Assembly: GCF_028735875.1 (NCBI RefSeq)
Contig: NZ_CP117834.1
Location: 2,158,001 to 2,222,000 of the forward strand
From: Shouchella hunanensis
GTDB taxonomy: Bacteria > Bacillota > Bacilli > Bacillales > Bacillaceae_D
Direction: 5' to 3'
DNA: 64,000 nucleotides
The position numbers and the translations under genes were made by a program. This document shows positions 17,697 to 25,824 of the stretch, piece by piece. Under the pieces are notes generated by a model that worked only from the letters and a program-made list of their open reading frames with translations, searched no databases and was not told the origin of the DNA. Position 1 is the stretch's first letter. Each line of letters opens with the position of its first letter.

Positions 17697-18968
17697 ATGA
17701 AGAAAATGGATTACCAAAATGTAAGAGGCACACAGGATTATTTACCCGCAGCGGAAGTTATACGGCGGAATATGAAGAGAACCCTTGAGGACGTGTTTAG
17801 TCAATATGGCTGTAAACCGCTAGAAACACCTATTTTGAACTATACCGATTTAATGGCTTCTAAATACGGTGGAGGCGCCGAAATTTTAGAAGAAATGTAC
17901 ACGTTAACAGACCGAGGAAAGCGTGATTTGGCACTGCGATACGATTTAACGATTCCGTTTGCAAAGGTAGTGGCGATGAATCCAACATTGACCATGCCAT
18001 TTAAACGTTATGAGATTGGGAAAGTTTTTCGAGATGGTCCTATTAAAGCTGGGAGATTTCGGGAATTTACCCAATGTGATGTCGATATTGTTGGCGTTGA
18101 CACCCAAGTTGCAGAAGCAGAATGCATGTTAATGGCGGTGGATGCGTGTGCAAAACTCGGATTACCAATGGTGATTCACTATAACAATCGGAAGCTGTTA
18201 ACAGGTATGCTTGCATGTATAGGAGTAGAAAAGGAAAAACAAAGCAGAGTGATCCTCACTATCGACAAATTGGAGAAGATTGGTGCGAGCAACGTTGTGA
18301 AGGAGTTACACGCGCAAGGGCTATCTCAACAGGTAACAGGCACGATTGAGGCGTTTTTACAAGCAGGACATTCAATGGACTACTTTAAACGATACGCGGA
18401 AGAAAGTGTAGACGTGCAACAGGGAATAGCAGAAATAGAAGCACTACAGTCGTTTCTTACATCTTTAGCCATTGAGAAACAATGTGTCTTTAATCCTTTT
18501 CTTGCTAGAGGACTAGAAATCTACACGAGTACGGTATACGAGCTATTTTTAGAAGATGGAACGATTACGTCAAGTATTGGCAGTGGTGGTAGATATGATC
18601 AAGCGATTGGTGGATTAATTGGTACAGATGAAACGTTCTCAACAGTTGGCATATCCTTTGGCCTTGATGTTATGTATGAAGCGATTCGTTCTATGAACCA
18701 GCCAACTACTCCATTAGTGGATTATTACATTGTTCCATTAGGCAGGCAAACAGAAGCTCTGTTAGTAGCGCGTGAATTACGAGAACAGGGCTACCGTGTT
18801 GAATGTGAATGGACCAATAAGAATCTTCGAAAAGCCTTAACGAAAGCGAATAAAGAGGGAGTAAAGTATGTCATTATCATTGGGGAAGAGGAAGTGGAAC
18901 AGAATCTGTACAAAAGAAAAGATATGCAGTCAGGTGAAGAGCAGAGGATTGCCTTTCGATTTGCGTAA
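17697..18968 (+). CDS. hisS: Histidyl-tRNA synthetase
   Basis: The 423-residue class II synthetase has the N-terminal NVRGTQDYLP, motif 2 region FRDGPIKAGRFREFTQCDVDIVG, the histidine-specific RGLEIYTSTVYE, motif 3 region GSGGRYDQAIGG and a C-terminal anticodon-binding domain (YYIVPLGRQTEAL, RKALTKANKEGVKYVIIIGEEE). It charges tRNA-His with histidine. The MKKMDYQNVRGTQDYLP start is of the type I associate with the second HisS of some Bacillus species, so another hisS may exist elsewhere. It is preceded by a His-codon leader peptide and terminator, suggesting induction on histidine starvation. HisZ is unlikely because the anticodon domain is present. Confidence 0.9.
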   Translation: MKKMDYQNVRGTQDYLPAAEVIRRNMKRTLEDVFSQYGCKPLETPILNYTDLMASKYGGGAEILEEMYTLTDRGKRDLALRYDLTIPFAKVVAMNPTLTMPFKRYEIGKVFRDGPIKAGRFREFTQCDVDIVGVDTQVAEAECMLMAVDACAKLGLPMVIHYNNRKLLTGMLACIGVEKEKQSRVILTIDKLEKIGASNVVKELHAQGLSQQVTGTIEAFLQAGHSMDYFKRYAEESVDVQQGIAEIEALQSFLTSLAIEKQCVFNPFLARGLEIYTSTVYELFLEDGTITSSIGSGGRYDQAIGGLIGTDETFSTVGISFGLDVMYEAIRSMNQPTTPLVDYYIVPLGRQTEALLVARELREQGYRVECEWTNKNLRKALTKANKEGVKYVIIIGEEEVEQNLYKRKDMQSGEEQRIAFRFA

Positions 18969-19004
18969 ACGGGTCTTAATCCATTAAATAGAGGAGTGGT
19001 TGCT

Positions 19005-19517
19005 ATGAGAAACAGTGATGCACTGATCACAGTGTATCCTTCAAAGAAAAGAATGGCTTTGATCGCCGTCGGAGGAATGGTGTTCGTTTTAATTGGATCA
19101 GTATTCGTGATGCAAGTAGGATTAGTTGTAAAACTTATTGGAACGAGTTGCGCAATTTTTTTTGGTAGTTGTACAGTGTATGCGTTGATTCGGTTGTGTT
19201 CATTAAAAGAGTCATGTCGTATTGATCAAAATGGGTTGTATGAAAACGCCTCGGCTGCTAGTGCTGGCTACATAAAATGGGAAGAGGTAAAAGAGGTAGC
19301 AATTTATCACTATGCAGGTCAACGCTATTTGGGAATTGAACTTTTTGATGTAAAAGGTTTTATACGGAGACAGTCGCTTTTAAAGCGTTTGATGCTAACA
19401 ATTAATTTGTGGATGCCATGGCTGAGAACCCCTATAAATGTTCCAGAAAAACTTGTTTCAGTGTCACTTGAAGAAATTCAAAGGGAAGTATACCGATATT
19501 TGAAAGAAAACGATTAG
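19005..19517 (+). CDS. STM3941-like two-helix membrane protein
   Basis: The 170-residue protein has two adjacent membrane segments (ALIAVGGMVFVLIGSVFVM and LIGTSCAIFFGSCTVYALI) and then a cytoplasmic PH-like beta domain (CRIDQNGLYENASAASAGYIKWEEVKEVAIYHYAGQRYLGIEL). This matches the widespread STM3941 family, whose function is unknown. ATG 19005 follows GAGGAGTGG. It lies 36 bases after hisS and could be read from the same transcript. Confidence 0.7.
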   Translation: MRNSDALITVYPSKKRMALIAVGGMVFVLIGSVFVMQVGLVVKLIGTSCAIFFGSCTVYALIRLCSLKESCRIDQNGLYENASAASAGYIKWEEVKEVAIYHYAGQRYLGIELFDVKGFIRRQSLLKRLMLTINLWMPWLRTPINVPEKLVSVSLEEIQREVYRYLKEND

Positions 19518-19596
19518 GCAGCCGTTAATGGTATTGTGATCAAAGCCCTTTATAGATAGTGGAACCATCGTTTTCTTATAAGAAGGGAAATAGAAT

Positions 19597-19620
19597 CAGA
19601 CGACATGTAAGTGTCGTCTG
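19597..19620. terminator. Bidirectional terminator between convergent genes
   Basis: CAGACGACA and TGTCGTCTG form a 9-bp stem with a 6-base loop. AT-rich tails on both sides fit termination of the rightward STM3941-like gene and the leftward MurE-like gene. Confidence 0.75.
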
Positions 19621-19626
19621 TATCGT

Positions 19627-21126
19627 TTATGCAGGAGTTGTTTTATTGGTTTGCTCAAGAAATAGATGAATGTGTTTGAGGTCATCATAGGGTAAGCGTT
19701 TTCCTCTAACAAGCTGATAGTCTTCCATGCAAATTCCGGTAATAATGATGAGATCACCCTCGTCAGCTAAGGACATTGCCTTTTGAATGGCTTTGCCTCT
19801 CTCTCCTACAAGATGTAAGTGCTCAGGTCTATTTGCGAAACCTGAAATGACATCTGACATCACCGTTTCTGGGTCTTCGTAGCCAGGATGGTCAACAGTT
19901 ACAACGATTTCATCCGCTTTCCCTTCAACAGCCTTTGCAATTTCCGGCCGTAAATAAGACGGTCTGACGCCAATACCAGCAATAAGAAGTATTAATCGTT
20001 TATAAGAAAAGGGTTTTATAGTATGGAACAGTTTTTCAAAAGCGAAAGGACTATGAGCAAAGTCAAAAATTAACTGCCTTCCTGGATAATCGGTTAGTAA
20101 TTGGAAGCGACCAGGAGCTCCTTTAACAAGTGGAAAACAACAAATAATTTCCTCTATAGCGTATCCTTTTACCAGACAAGTCGTGACGGCAGCTAAAAGG
20201 TTTGCAACATTGTGTTCTCCGAATATCGGTGCCATAACGGAGTAGCGTTTCCCATGGACGATTAAGTCGAATGAGGTACCGGATTGCTGCGTTTGTAGTT
20301 TTTGTGCCATGACGGTCGCTTCCTGTTCAATGCTATAGGTCCAAAGCTCTCCTTGAAACGAGTTGATAATGTCAGCTGACATCCCTGCATCATCAAGATT
20401 CACAACCGCTTTGTTTGCTTGTTGAAAAAGCTTTAGTTTTGCGTTTCGATAGTGCTCCATTGTATTGTGAAAATCAAGGTGCTCTGGTCGCAAATTCGAG
20501 TGAACCGCAATATCAAACCGTAACCCATGAAGGCGCCCTTGTTCAAGTGCAATAGAAGTAGCCTCCATCGCAACGTGAGTTGTTTTGTTTTCTCTAAGTT
20601 GATTGAAGAGCGTATAAAGATCAGATGATTCTGGTGTAGTAGGTGTGGTTGTTTCCACATTTATTTTTCCATTTTGATCCCAAACTCCTGCAGTTCCAAT
20701 GGATGCGGTTGGCTCTCCAAGCGCGTTGACTAATGAGCGTATGTAAGCCGTTATGGTTGTTTTTCCGTTCGTACCGGTAATTCCAGTTAATGCGAGTTCC
20801 TTATGTTTGTTTTGATAGAAGGCAGACGCAAAATTGGCCAACGCTTTTTTACTATCGTGAACCACTACAAATGTGCGATCAGGTCTTTTATAATACCAAT
20901 CCATTATAAGTTCTTTTTCGCTACCGACGATAACCTGAGCGCCATTTTTTATGGCAGAGTCAATAAATTGGTGACCATCCACGTGCTCTCCTTTTATACA
21001 AATGAAGCAACCATTAGTAGTTACTTTTCTTGAATCGTAGGTAATGGAATGAACGGTGGCAGGTGAGGGTCCGACAACAAATGAGATGGTTTCAAGCACG
21101 TTTGACTGTTTAAATAAATTCTCCAA
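19627..21126 (-). CDS. MurE-like Mur ligase paralogue without the DNPR motif
   Basis: The 499-residue protein has the Mur ligase plan. There is an N-terminal UDP-sugar domain, the ATP loop ITGTNGKTT near 115, HSNLRPEHLDFHNTMEHYRNAKLKLF including the lysine normally carbamylated, the NLDD motif, and a C-terminal domain. Two hallmarks of true MurE differ: the DNPR arginine motif that recognises meso-diaminopimelate reads DHPGYEDP, and the usual GxGGDRD segment reads GIGVRPSYLRP. It may therefore ligate a different amino acid or build a cell-wall or capsular peptide outside the main murein pathway. It starts at TTG after a perfect GGAGGT. It diverges from the exopolysaccharide operon. Confidence 0.82.
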   Translation of the reverse strand: MENLFKQSNVLETISFVVGPSPATVHSITYDSRKVTTNGCFICIKGEHVDGHQFIDSAIKNGAQVIVGSEKELIMDWYYKRPDRTFVVVHDSKKALANFASAFYQNKHKELALTGITGTNGKTTITAYIRSLVNALGEPTASIGTAGVWDQNGKINVETTTPTTPESSDLYTLFNQLRENKTTHVAMEATSIALEQGRLHGLRFDIAVHSNLRPEHLDFHNTMEHYRNAKLKLFQQANKAVVNLDDAGMSADIINSFQGELWTYSIEQEATVMAQKLQTQQSGTSFDLIVHGKRYSVMAPIFGEHNVANLLAAVTTCLVKGYAIEEIICCFPLVKGAPGRFQLLTDYPGRQLIFDFAHSPFAFEKLFHTIKPFSYKRLILLIAGIGVRPSYLRPEIAKAVEGKADEIVVTVDHPGYEDPETVMSDVISGFANRPEHLHLVGERGKAIQKAMSLADEGDLIIITGICMEDYQLVRGKRLPYDDLKHIHLFLEQTNKTTPA

Positions 21127-21586
21127 AAAGGTACCTCCATAAATAGGTAGTAAGCTAGTCGTGCTTGTAGTAGAAAGACTAGTACCTACTCATACCTTTT
21201 AATTGGTTACTTAAAACCCAATTAATTAAAATAATTATTTATTTGGCAACCAAAGAGCAATAAGCTACCTAATGCCAGCCGCAAATTTTATAAAAGATAT
21301 GCTTTTTTCACCATGTTCAAAAGGAGAACCTGATGCTAGATTTATATTCTAATACCATAGAATTACTTTCTATTGTGTCATTCTTCCTAAATTCGTTTTA
21401 TTTTAGAAGAAGTCTGCATGTGTCGAACAAAAAATAGTTCATACGGCGTGCAAAAATACAAAAGAACTCCACATCGTTTAATCAGTTTGCTAAAATAAAC
21501 AAGATGCGGCATTCTTACATACTAGTTATAGCAACCAAGAACTCTAGAAAGGTGCATACATTATAGAAAAGAAAGTAGGATTTACG
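21127..21586. other. Long divergent intergenic region with inverted repeats and a small ORF
   Basis: Besides promoters for the MurE-like gene and the exopolysaccharide operon, it holds an inverted repeat TTAATTGG...CCAATTAA (21199-21206 and 21218-21225), an imperfect hairpin near 21147-21190, and a 34-codon frame with an excellent ribosome binding site (listed separately). Confidence 0.5.
21333..21437 (+). CDS. Candidate 34-residue membrane microprotein
   Basis: ATG at 21333 is preceded by AAAAGGAGAACCTG, one of the best ribosome binding sites in the region. The product has one hydrophobic stretch (IELLSIVSFFLNSFYF) followed by a basic tail (RRSLHVSNKK). It lies 150 bases upstream of the cellulose-synthase-like gene on the same strand and may be a small membrane partner or leader peptide of that operon. 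Support is limited to the signal and composition. Confidence 0.45.
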   Translation: MLDLYSNTIELLSIVSFFLNSFYFRRSLHVSNKK

Positions 21587-23833
21587 TTGAACGACCCTTC
21601 TTTATATTGGTTAATAGGCTCTACTGTATTGCTACTCTGCTTGTTTTTTTGTGCGAAAAAATGGGCGTGGGCAAGATATGCATTACTCATAGCTTTTATT
21701 GCCGTTACGCTTCTTTATTTACTTTGGCGTTCTTTTTTTACGTTACCAACAATTGGTCTAGTCAGTTTAATTTTTGGGATACTTCTTCTACTAGCTGAAT
21801 GGGCAGGTTTTTTACAATCCATTGTATTTACAATCCTATCGTGGCGGCCATTTAAAAGAAAAGCCATTCCGATATCTGTATTCGATGAATTACCAACGGT
21901 GGATGTATTTATTGCGACTTACAATGAACCAGAGGATCTGTTGAAACGAACCATTACGGCAAGTTTACAAATGCGATACCCAAAAGAAAAGTTAAACGTT
22001 TATGTATGTGACGATGGCAGACGGAAATCTGTTCAAGCCTTAGTCGAATCCATCGGAAACGCTACCTATATTAGCCGCCCGACGAATGAACATCAAAAAG
22101 CAGGTAATTTAAATCACGCTCTCACTTTAACCAGCGGTGAGTTTATCGTGACAATGGATGCGGATATGGTTCCAAGAGCGTCTTTTTTAGAACAGACTTT
22201 AGGCCATTTTATTGATCCTAAAGTATCTTTTGTTCAGGCACCACAAGTATTCTATAATGCAGATCCCTTTCAATATAATTTATTTTTTGAGGATCGCATA
22301 ACGAATGAGCAAGATTTTTTTATGCGTCGGTTGGAAGAAGGCAAAGATCGCTTTAACGCTACAATGTACGTGGGTAGCAATGCCTTGTTCAGAAGAACAT
22401 CATTAGAGAATATTGGTGGTTTTGCTACAGGTGTTATTACAGAAGATATGGCGACAGGGATGCTTTTACAGACAAACGGTCAAAAGTCCGTATTTGTCAA
22501 TGAAACACTTGCTGTAGGTCTCTCACCAGAGACATATGCAGATTTGTTAAAGCAGCGTGATCGCTGGTGTCGTGGGAATATTCAGGTGATGAGAAAATGG
22601 AATCCTTTTACAATAAAAGGGCTCTCATTTATGCAGAGGTTGCTTTATGCAGATGGTATTCATTACTGGTTTTTCGGTATGTACAAAATGATTTACTTGT
22701 TGGCTCCTATCTTGTTTCTTTTATTTTCAATTTATTCATTACAAACAGATTTGTCTACATTGTTGCTGTTTTGGTTGCCTTCATTTGTGGCTTCTCAATT
22801 AGCGTTTCGTATTATATCAGGCAACAAACGAAGTGTGTTATGGAGTCATGTCTATGAGGTAGCCCTTGCGCCATATATGGCTCTTTCCGTATTAAGCGAG
22901 GTTTTCTTGAAAAAGGAAGTCCGGTTTAATGTCACTCGAAAAGGCGTACTTCAGCATAAGCGACATCTGTTATGGCTAACAAGTATGCCTTATCTACTTT
23001 TACTAGGATTATCCTTAACATCGATTGTTCTTGTTGGGGTACATTTCCTGACCCCAATGACGATATTTGCGAACTCGGATATGCTCTACATCAACTTATT
23101 CTGGATTTTGTACAATCTTGTTGCCCTTGTAATGGCATTGCTTGTTTCTATTGAACGTCCCCGTTTTCGTGGAGCAGAACGGTTTAATGTCGATATAAAT
23201 GGCATGCTTACGTCTGACAAAAGGGAAATTGAGTGTAAAATAATTGACTTAAGTGAAACAGGAGCAAGGTTAATGGTGATGAATCGGGAGGATGCTTCTT
23301 GGTTATCGTTAGATGGAGAGTGGACATTGTCAACGAATCATCTGTCACAGGTTCCTGTTACAAAAGAGTGGATTAACACTAAACGAACGGTTGCTTATGT
23401 AGGAATTTCGTTTGATGCAATCAGTCAGCATCATTATGAAGCATTAATTGCAGAGCTATTTGCACACGGAAAAGATATTTATTCAGAACGTGAGTACAAC
23501 AATGCTTCCCTCTTATATGCAATGTTAGGCTTTCTTAAGAAAACAGAACAAAGTCCAAGGCAACAGGAACGGCAAAGTATTAGACAGGCTGTTTCTGTTC
23601 CGATTATGCTCCAAGCTGATGATGAGATTGCTGCGACCATTACAGATCTTAGTTTAAGTGGATGTCGAGTTAAAATGAGTGATGGGAACGTTCCAATTTT
23701 GCCAGATCAAGTGATTGAGATCGTTGGAGAAGACGAGAGAATAGTATCGAAAAAAGCACGAGTGCAATGGATTCAAAAGAGGGGAAGGAAATTGGAGGCT
23801 GGTTTATTTTTCTTACCTAAACAAGGAGGTTAA
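21587..23833 (+). CDS. BcsA-like glycosyltransferase with two PilZ domains
   Basis: The 748-residue inner-membrane GT2 synthase has TM helices near 10-90 and the catalytic D, DxD, TED, QxxRW set: CDDGRR (141-146), DADM (191-194), TEDMATG (285-291), QRDRW (323-327). More TM helices follow at about 350-540. Two PilZ modules come next, RFRGAER with DLSETGARL, and RQSIR with DLSLSGCRV, each carrying the RxxxR and (D/N)xSxxG cyclic-di-GMP signature. It should polymerise and extrude a beta-glucan-like exopolysaccharide when c-di-GMP is high. Duplicate PilZ domains are unusual compared with the single domain of typical BcsA. The start is a TTG with a weak ribosome binding site. It leads an operon with a diguanylate cyclase and phosphorelay proteins. 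Confidence 0.88.
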   Translation: MNDPSLYWLIGSTVLLLCLFFCAKKWAWARYALLIAFIAVTLLYLLWRSFFTLPTIGLVSLIFGILLLLAEWAGFLQSIVFTILSWRPFKRKAIPISVFDELPTVDVFIATYNEPEDLLKRTITASLQMRYPKEKLNVYVCDDGRRKSVQALVESIGNATYISRPTNEHQKAGNLNHALTLTSGEFIVTMDADMVPRASFLEQTLGHFIDPKVSFVQAPQVFYNADPFQYNLFFEDRITNEQDFFMRRLEEGKDRFNATMYVGSNALFRRTSLENIGGFATGVITEDMATGMLLQTNGQKSVFVNETLAVGLSPETYADLLKQRDRWCRGNIQVMRKWNPFTIKGLSFMQRLLYADGIHYWFFGMYKMIYLLAPILFLLFSIYSLQTDLSTLLLFWLPSFVASQLAFRIISGNKRSVLWSHVYEVALAPYMALSVLSEVFLKKEVRFNVTRKGVLQHKRHLLWLTSMPYLLLLGLSLTSIVLVGVHFLTPMTIFANSDMLYINLFWILYNLVALVMALLVSIERPRFRGAERFNVDINGMLTSDKREIECKIIDLSETGARLMVMNREDASWLSLDGEWTLSTNHLSQVPVTKEWINTKRTVAYVGISFDAISQHHYEALIAELFAHGKDIYSEREYNNASLLYAMLGFLKKTEQSPRQQERQSIRQAVSVPIMLQADDEIAATITDLSLSGCRVKMSDGNVPILPDQVIEIVGEDERIVSKKARVQWIQKRGRKLEAGLFFLPKQGG

Positions 23834-23842
23834 GAATGTGAA

Positions 23843-25438
23843 ATGGATAAATATCAGCTCCCTTTTTTAAAACAAGTAGACGACCATATTGATAGATGGA
23901 AGCAGGCTAACGGTGTATCAAGAGAAGAATGGCGCTTATTTTTACATTCTGTCAATGGAACCGGTGCATCCATTGGACTGGTTAGTTTAACCAATTGGGC
24001 TAAAGAGACCATGTCGGAAGAGCAATCCTTTCCAGATTGGCTTGATATGAATCGGTTAAACACGTATTTAAGCAAGATGCCGAAAACCATGAAGCGAGGT
24101 ATCTCACCGGTAAGTCAGGAGGAAGCGGATCGGAATCCCTCGTTACTGTTAATAGTAGATCACGACCCCATTTTCATGACAGAAGTTAAAGAGTGGCTAG
24201 AATCAAAAGGGTACATGGTACTTGTAGCTCTAACAGTTCAAAAAGCTCTCCAATTAACCCAGTTGCAGAATCCAAGTTGTCTATTAATCAATCACTTTTT
24301 CATACGTGATTCATTGTTGGGCATTAAGCTCTTAAAACGATCTATTCGTGAATTTATACCTGTAATGATTGTTGGAGATTCTGATGTTGAGGAACAACGT
24401 ATTACGGCTTTCAATTACGGAGTTACGGATTATTTAGCAAAACCGCTAGTATCAAATAGATTAGTAGCACAGTTAGCCAATCGAGTACAACATGCGAAAC
24501 GTATTCAGGACCGAATTCTGACAGACCCTTTGACCGGTGCGTTTAATCGACGATTCTTAGAAGTTGAAGGCAACCGTTATTTAGAGTTATTTCAGCGTGG
24601 ACAAGGATTCTTTAGCTTGGCAATGGTTGATTTGGATCACTTTAAACGGATCAATGATCAGCATGGTCATCTTGTTGGTGACGAAGTATTAAAGACGTTC
24701 AGCAAATTTGTACAAGATCATGTTCGGGAAGGTGATGTGTTCATTCGATTCGGTGGAGAAGAATTCGTCCTGTTATTACCACATACAACAGCAACACAAG
24801 CAGAAGTATTAGTGCAAAGGCTACGCACAACATTTGATGATCATTTGTTTGAAAGTGAAACTGGTACGTTTAAAGCAACGTTTTCCGCCGGTATTTGTGA
24901 GGTAGCGAAAGAATGGAAAACGTTAGCACAGATGCTTGAAAAAGTAGATCAAGCTTTGTATAAGGCAAAAGAATTAGGGAGAAACCGCACCTTATTATAT
25001 GGAGATCATATGGAAAAAGGACTAGCATCATTTGAGTTAATTATCGTTGAGGATGACATGGTTCTTCGGGAGGCACTGGTTGAGCAAGCTAAAACCGTAC
25101 AAGTAGAGGATGTAGAAATTACAGTAACATCTTATGAGAGTGGGACACGATTTATGGAAACCGACTGGTTTAAGCCAGATGGTAAGTACTTAATTTCACT
25201 CGATCGAATGATGCCCGGGCTTGATGGAATTGATGTACTAGCGAGGCTAAGGCGTGATTTCCCAGAATCACAAGTGATGGTATTGATGCTAACGAGTTCT
25301 GGCGAGCCAAGTGATATAGCAGACGCTCTAACATACGGAACCGATGATTACATCACCAAGCCGTTTAATCAAGTTGAATTGATTGCTAGAATGCGTAGAT
25401 TAATAGAACGATCTATTTCCAAAAATATAGGCAGGTGA
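23843..25438 (+). CDS. Response regulator with two receiver domains flanking an active GGDEF domain
   Basis: The 531-residue protein has a helical N-terminal segment (about 1-95) and a degenerate receiver near 100-220, where the phospho-acceptor position reads LLINHFF instead of an aspartate. A GGDEF diguanylate cyclase domain follows (TDPLTGAFNRR, MVDLDHFKRINDQHGH, RFGGEEF near 303), and a C-terminal intact receiver has phosphorylatable D454 (LISLDRMMPGLDG) and conserved TS and K. It should make cyclic-di-GMP under control of the partner hybrid kinase and activate the PilZ synthase encoded just upstream. AAGGAGGT precedes the ATG with a somewhat long spacing. Confidence 0.88.
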   Translation: MDKYQLPFLKQVDDHIDRWKQANGVSREEWRLFLHSVNGTGASIGLVSLTNWAKETMSEEQSFPDWLDMNRLNTYLSKMPKTMKRGISPVSQEEADRNPSLLLIVDHDPIFMTEVKEWLESKGYMVLVALTVQKALQLTQLQNPSCLLINHFFIRDSLLGIKLLKRSIREFIPVMIVGDSDVEEQRITAFNYGVTDYLAKPLVSNRLVAQLANRVQHAKRIQDRILTDPLTGAFNRRFLEVEGNRYLELFQRGQGFFSLAMVDLDHFKRINDQHGHLVGDEVLKTFSKFVQDHVREGDVFIRFGGEEFVLLLPHTTATQAEVLVQRLRTTFDDHLFESETGTFKATFSAGICEVAKEWKTLAQMLEKVDQALYKAKELGRNRTLLYGDHMEKGLASFELIIVEDDMVLREALVEQAKTVQVEDVEITVTSYESGTRFMETDWFKPDGKYLISLDRMMPGLDGIDVLARLRRDFPESQVMVLMLTSSGEPSDIADALTYGTDDYITKPFNQVELIARMRRLIERSISKNIGR

Positions 25439-25443
25439 GCAAA

Positions 25444-25824
25444 GTGGCAAGAATTTTAGTTGCAGATGATGAATTAGTATTACGAATGCTGATTGTAGAT
25501 TCTCTCGAAGATCTTGAGGTTGACATTGATGAAGCTCAGGATGGACAGGAAGCGGTAGACTTACTCTATCAAAACGAGTATGACTTAATTATATTAGATT
25601 ATATGATGCCTCGCTTAACAGGTATTGAAGTGATTGATGCTATAACGAACATGGATGAAATGGCACAACGTCCTCATATCCTTATGTTAACAGCGAAAAG
25701 TCAACAAAGGGATCAAGAAGAAATCATTGCCAAAGGGGCAGATTCTTTTATAGCTAAACCGTTTAGTCCCCTTGTTCTTGTTGAAAAGGTGGAGGGTATA
25801 TTGAGTGAAATCCTTCTTAAATAA
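25444..25824 (+). CDS. CheY-like single-domain response regulator
   Basis: The protein of about 126 residues is one receiver domain: ILVADDE, phospho-acceptor aspartate in LIILDYMMPRLTG, LMLTAK and SFIAKPFSP. With no output domain it probably shuttles phosphate or regulates by binding. The GTG at 25444 is chosen because AGGTGAG sits four bases upstream; a GTG at 25435 overlapping the previous stop is the alternative. Its end overlaps the kinase gene by 20 bases, implying coupled expression. Confidence 0.88.
   Translation: MARILVADDELVLRMLIVDSLEDLEVDIDEAQDGQEAVDLLYQNEYDLIILDYMMPRLTGIEVIDAITNMDEMAQRPHILMLTAKSQQRDQEEIIAKGADSFIAKPFSPLVLVEKVEGILSEILLK

Noticed and set aside
20803..21033. Plus-strand 76-residue frame inside the MurE-like gene
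   Set aside because: Antisense shadow of a conserved coding region with no start signals.
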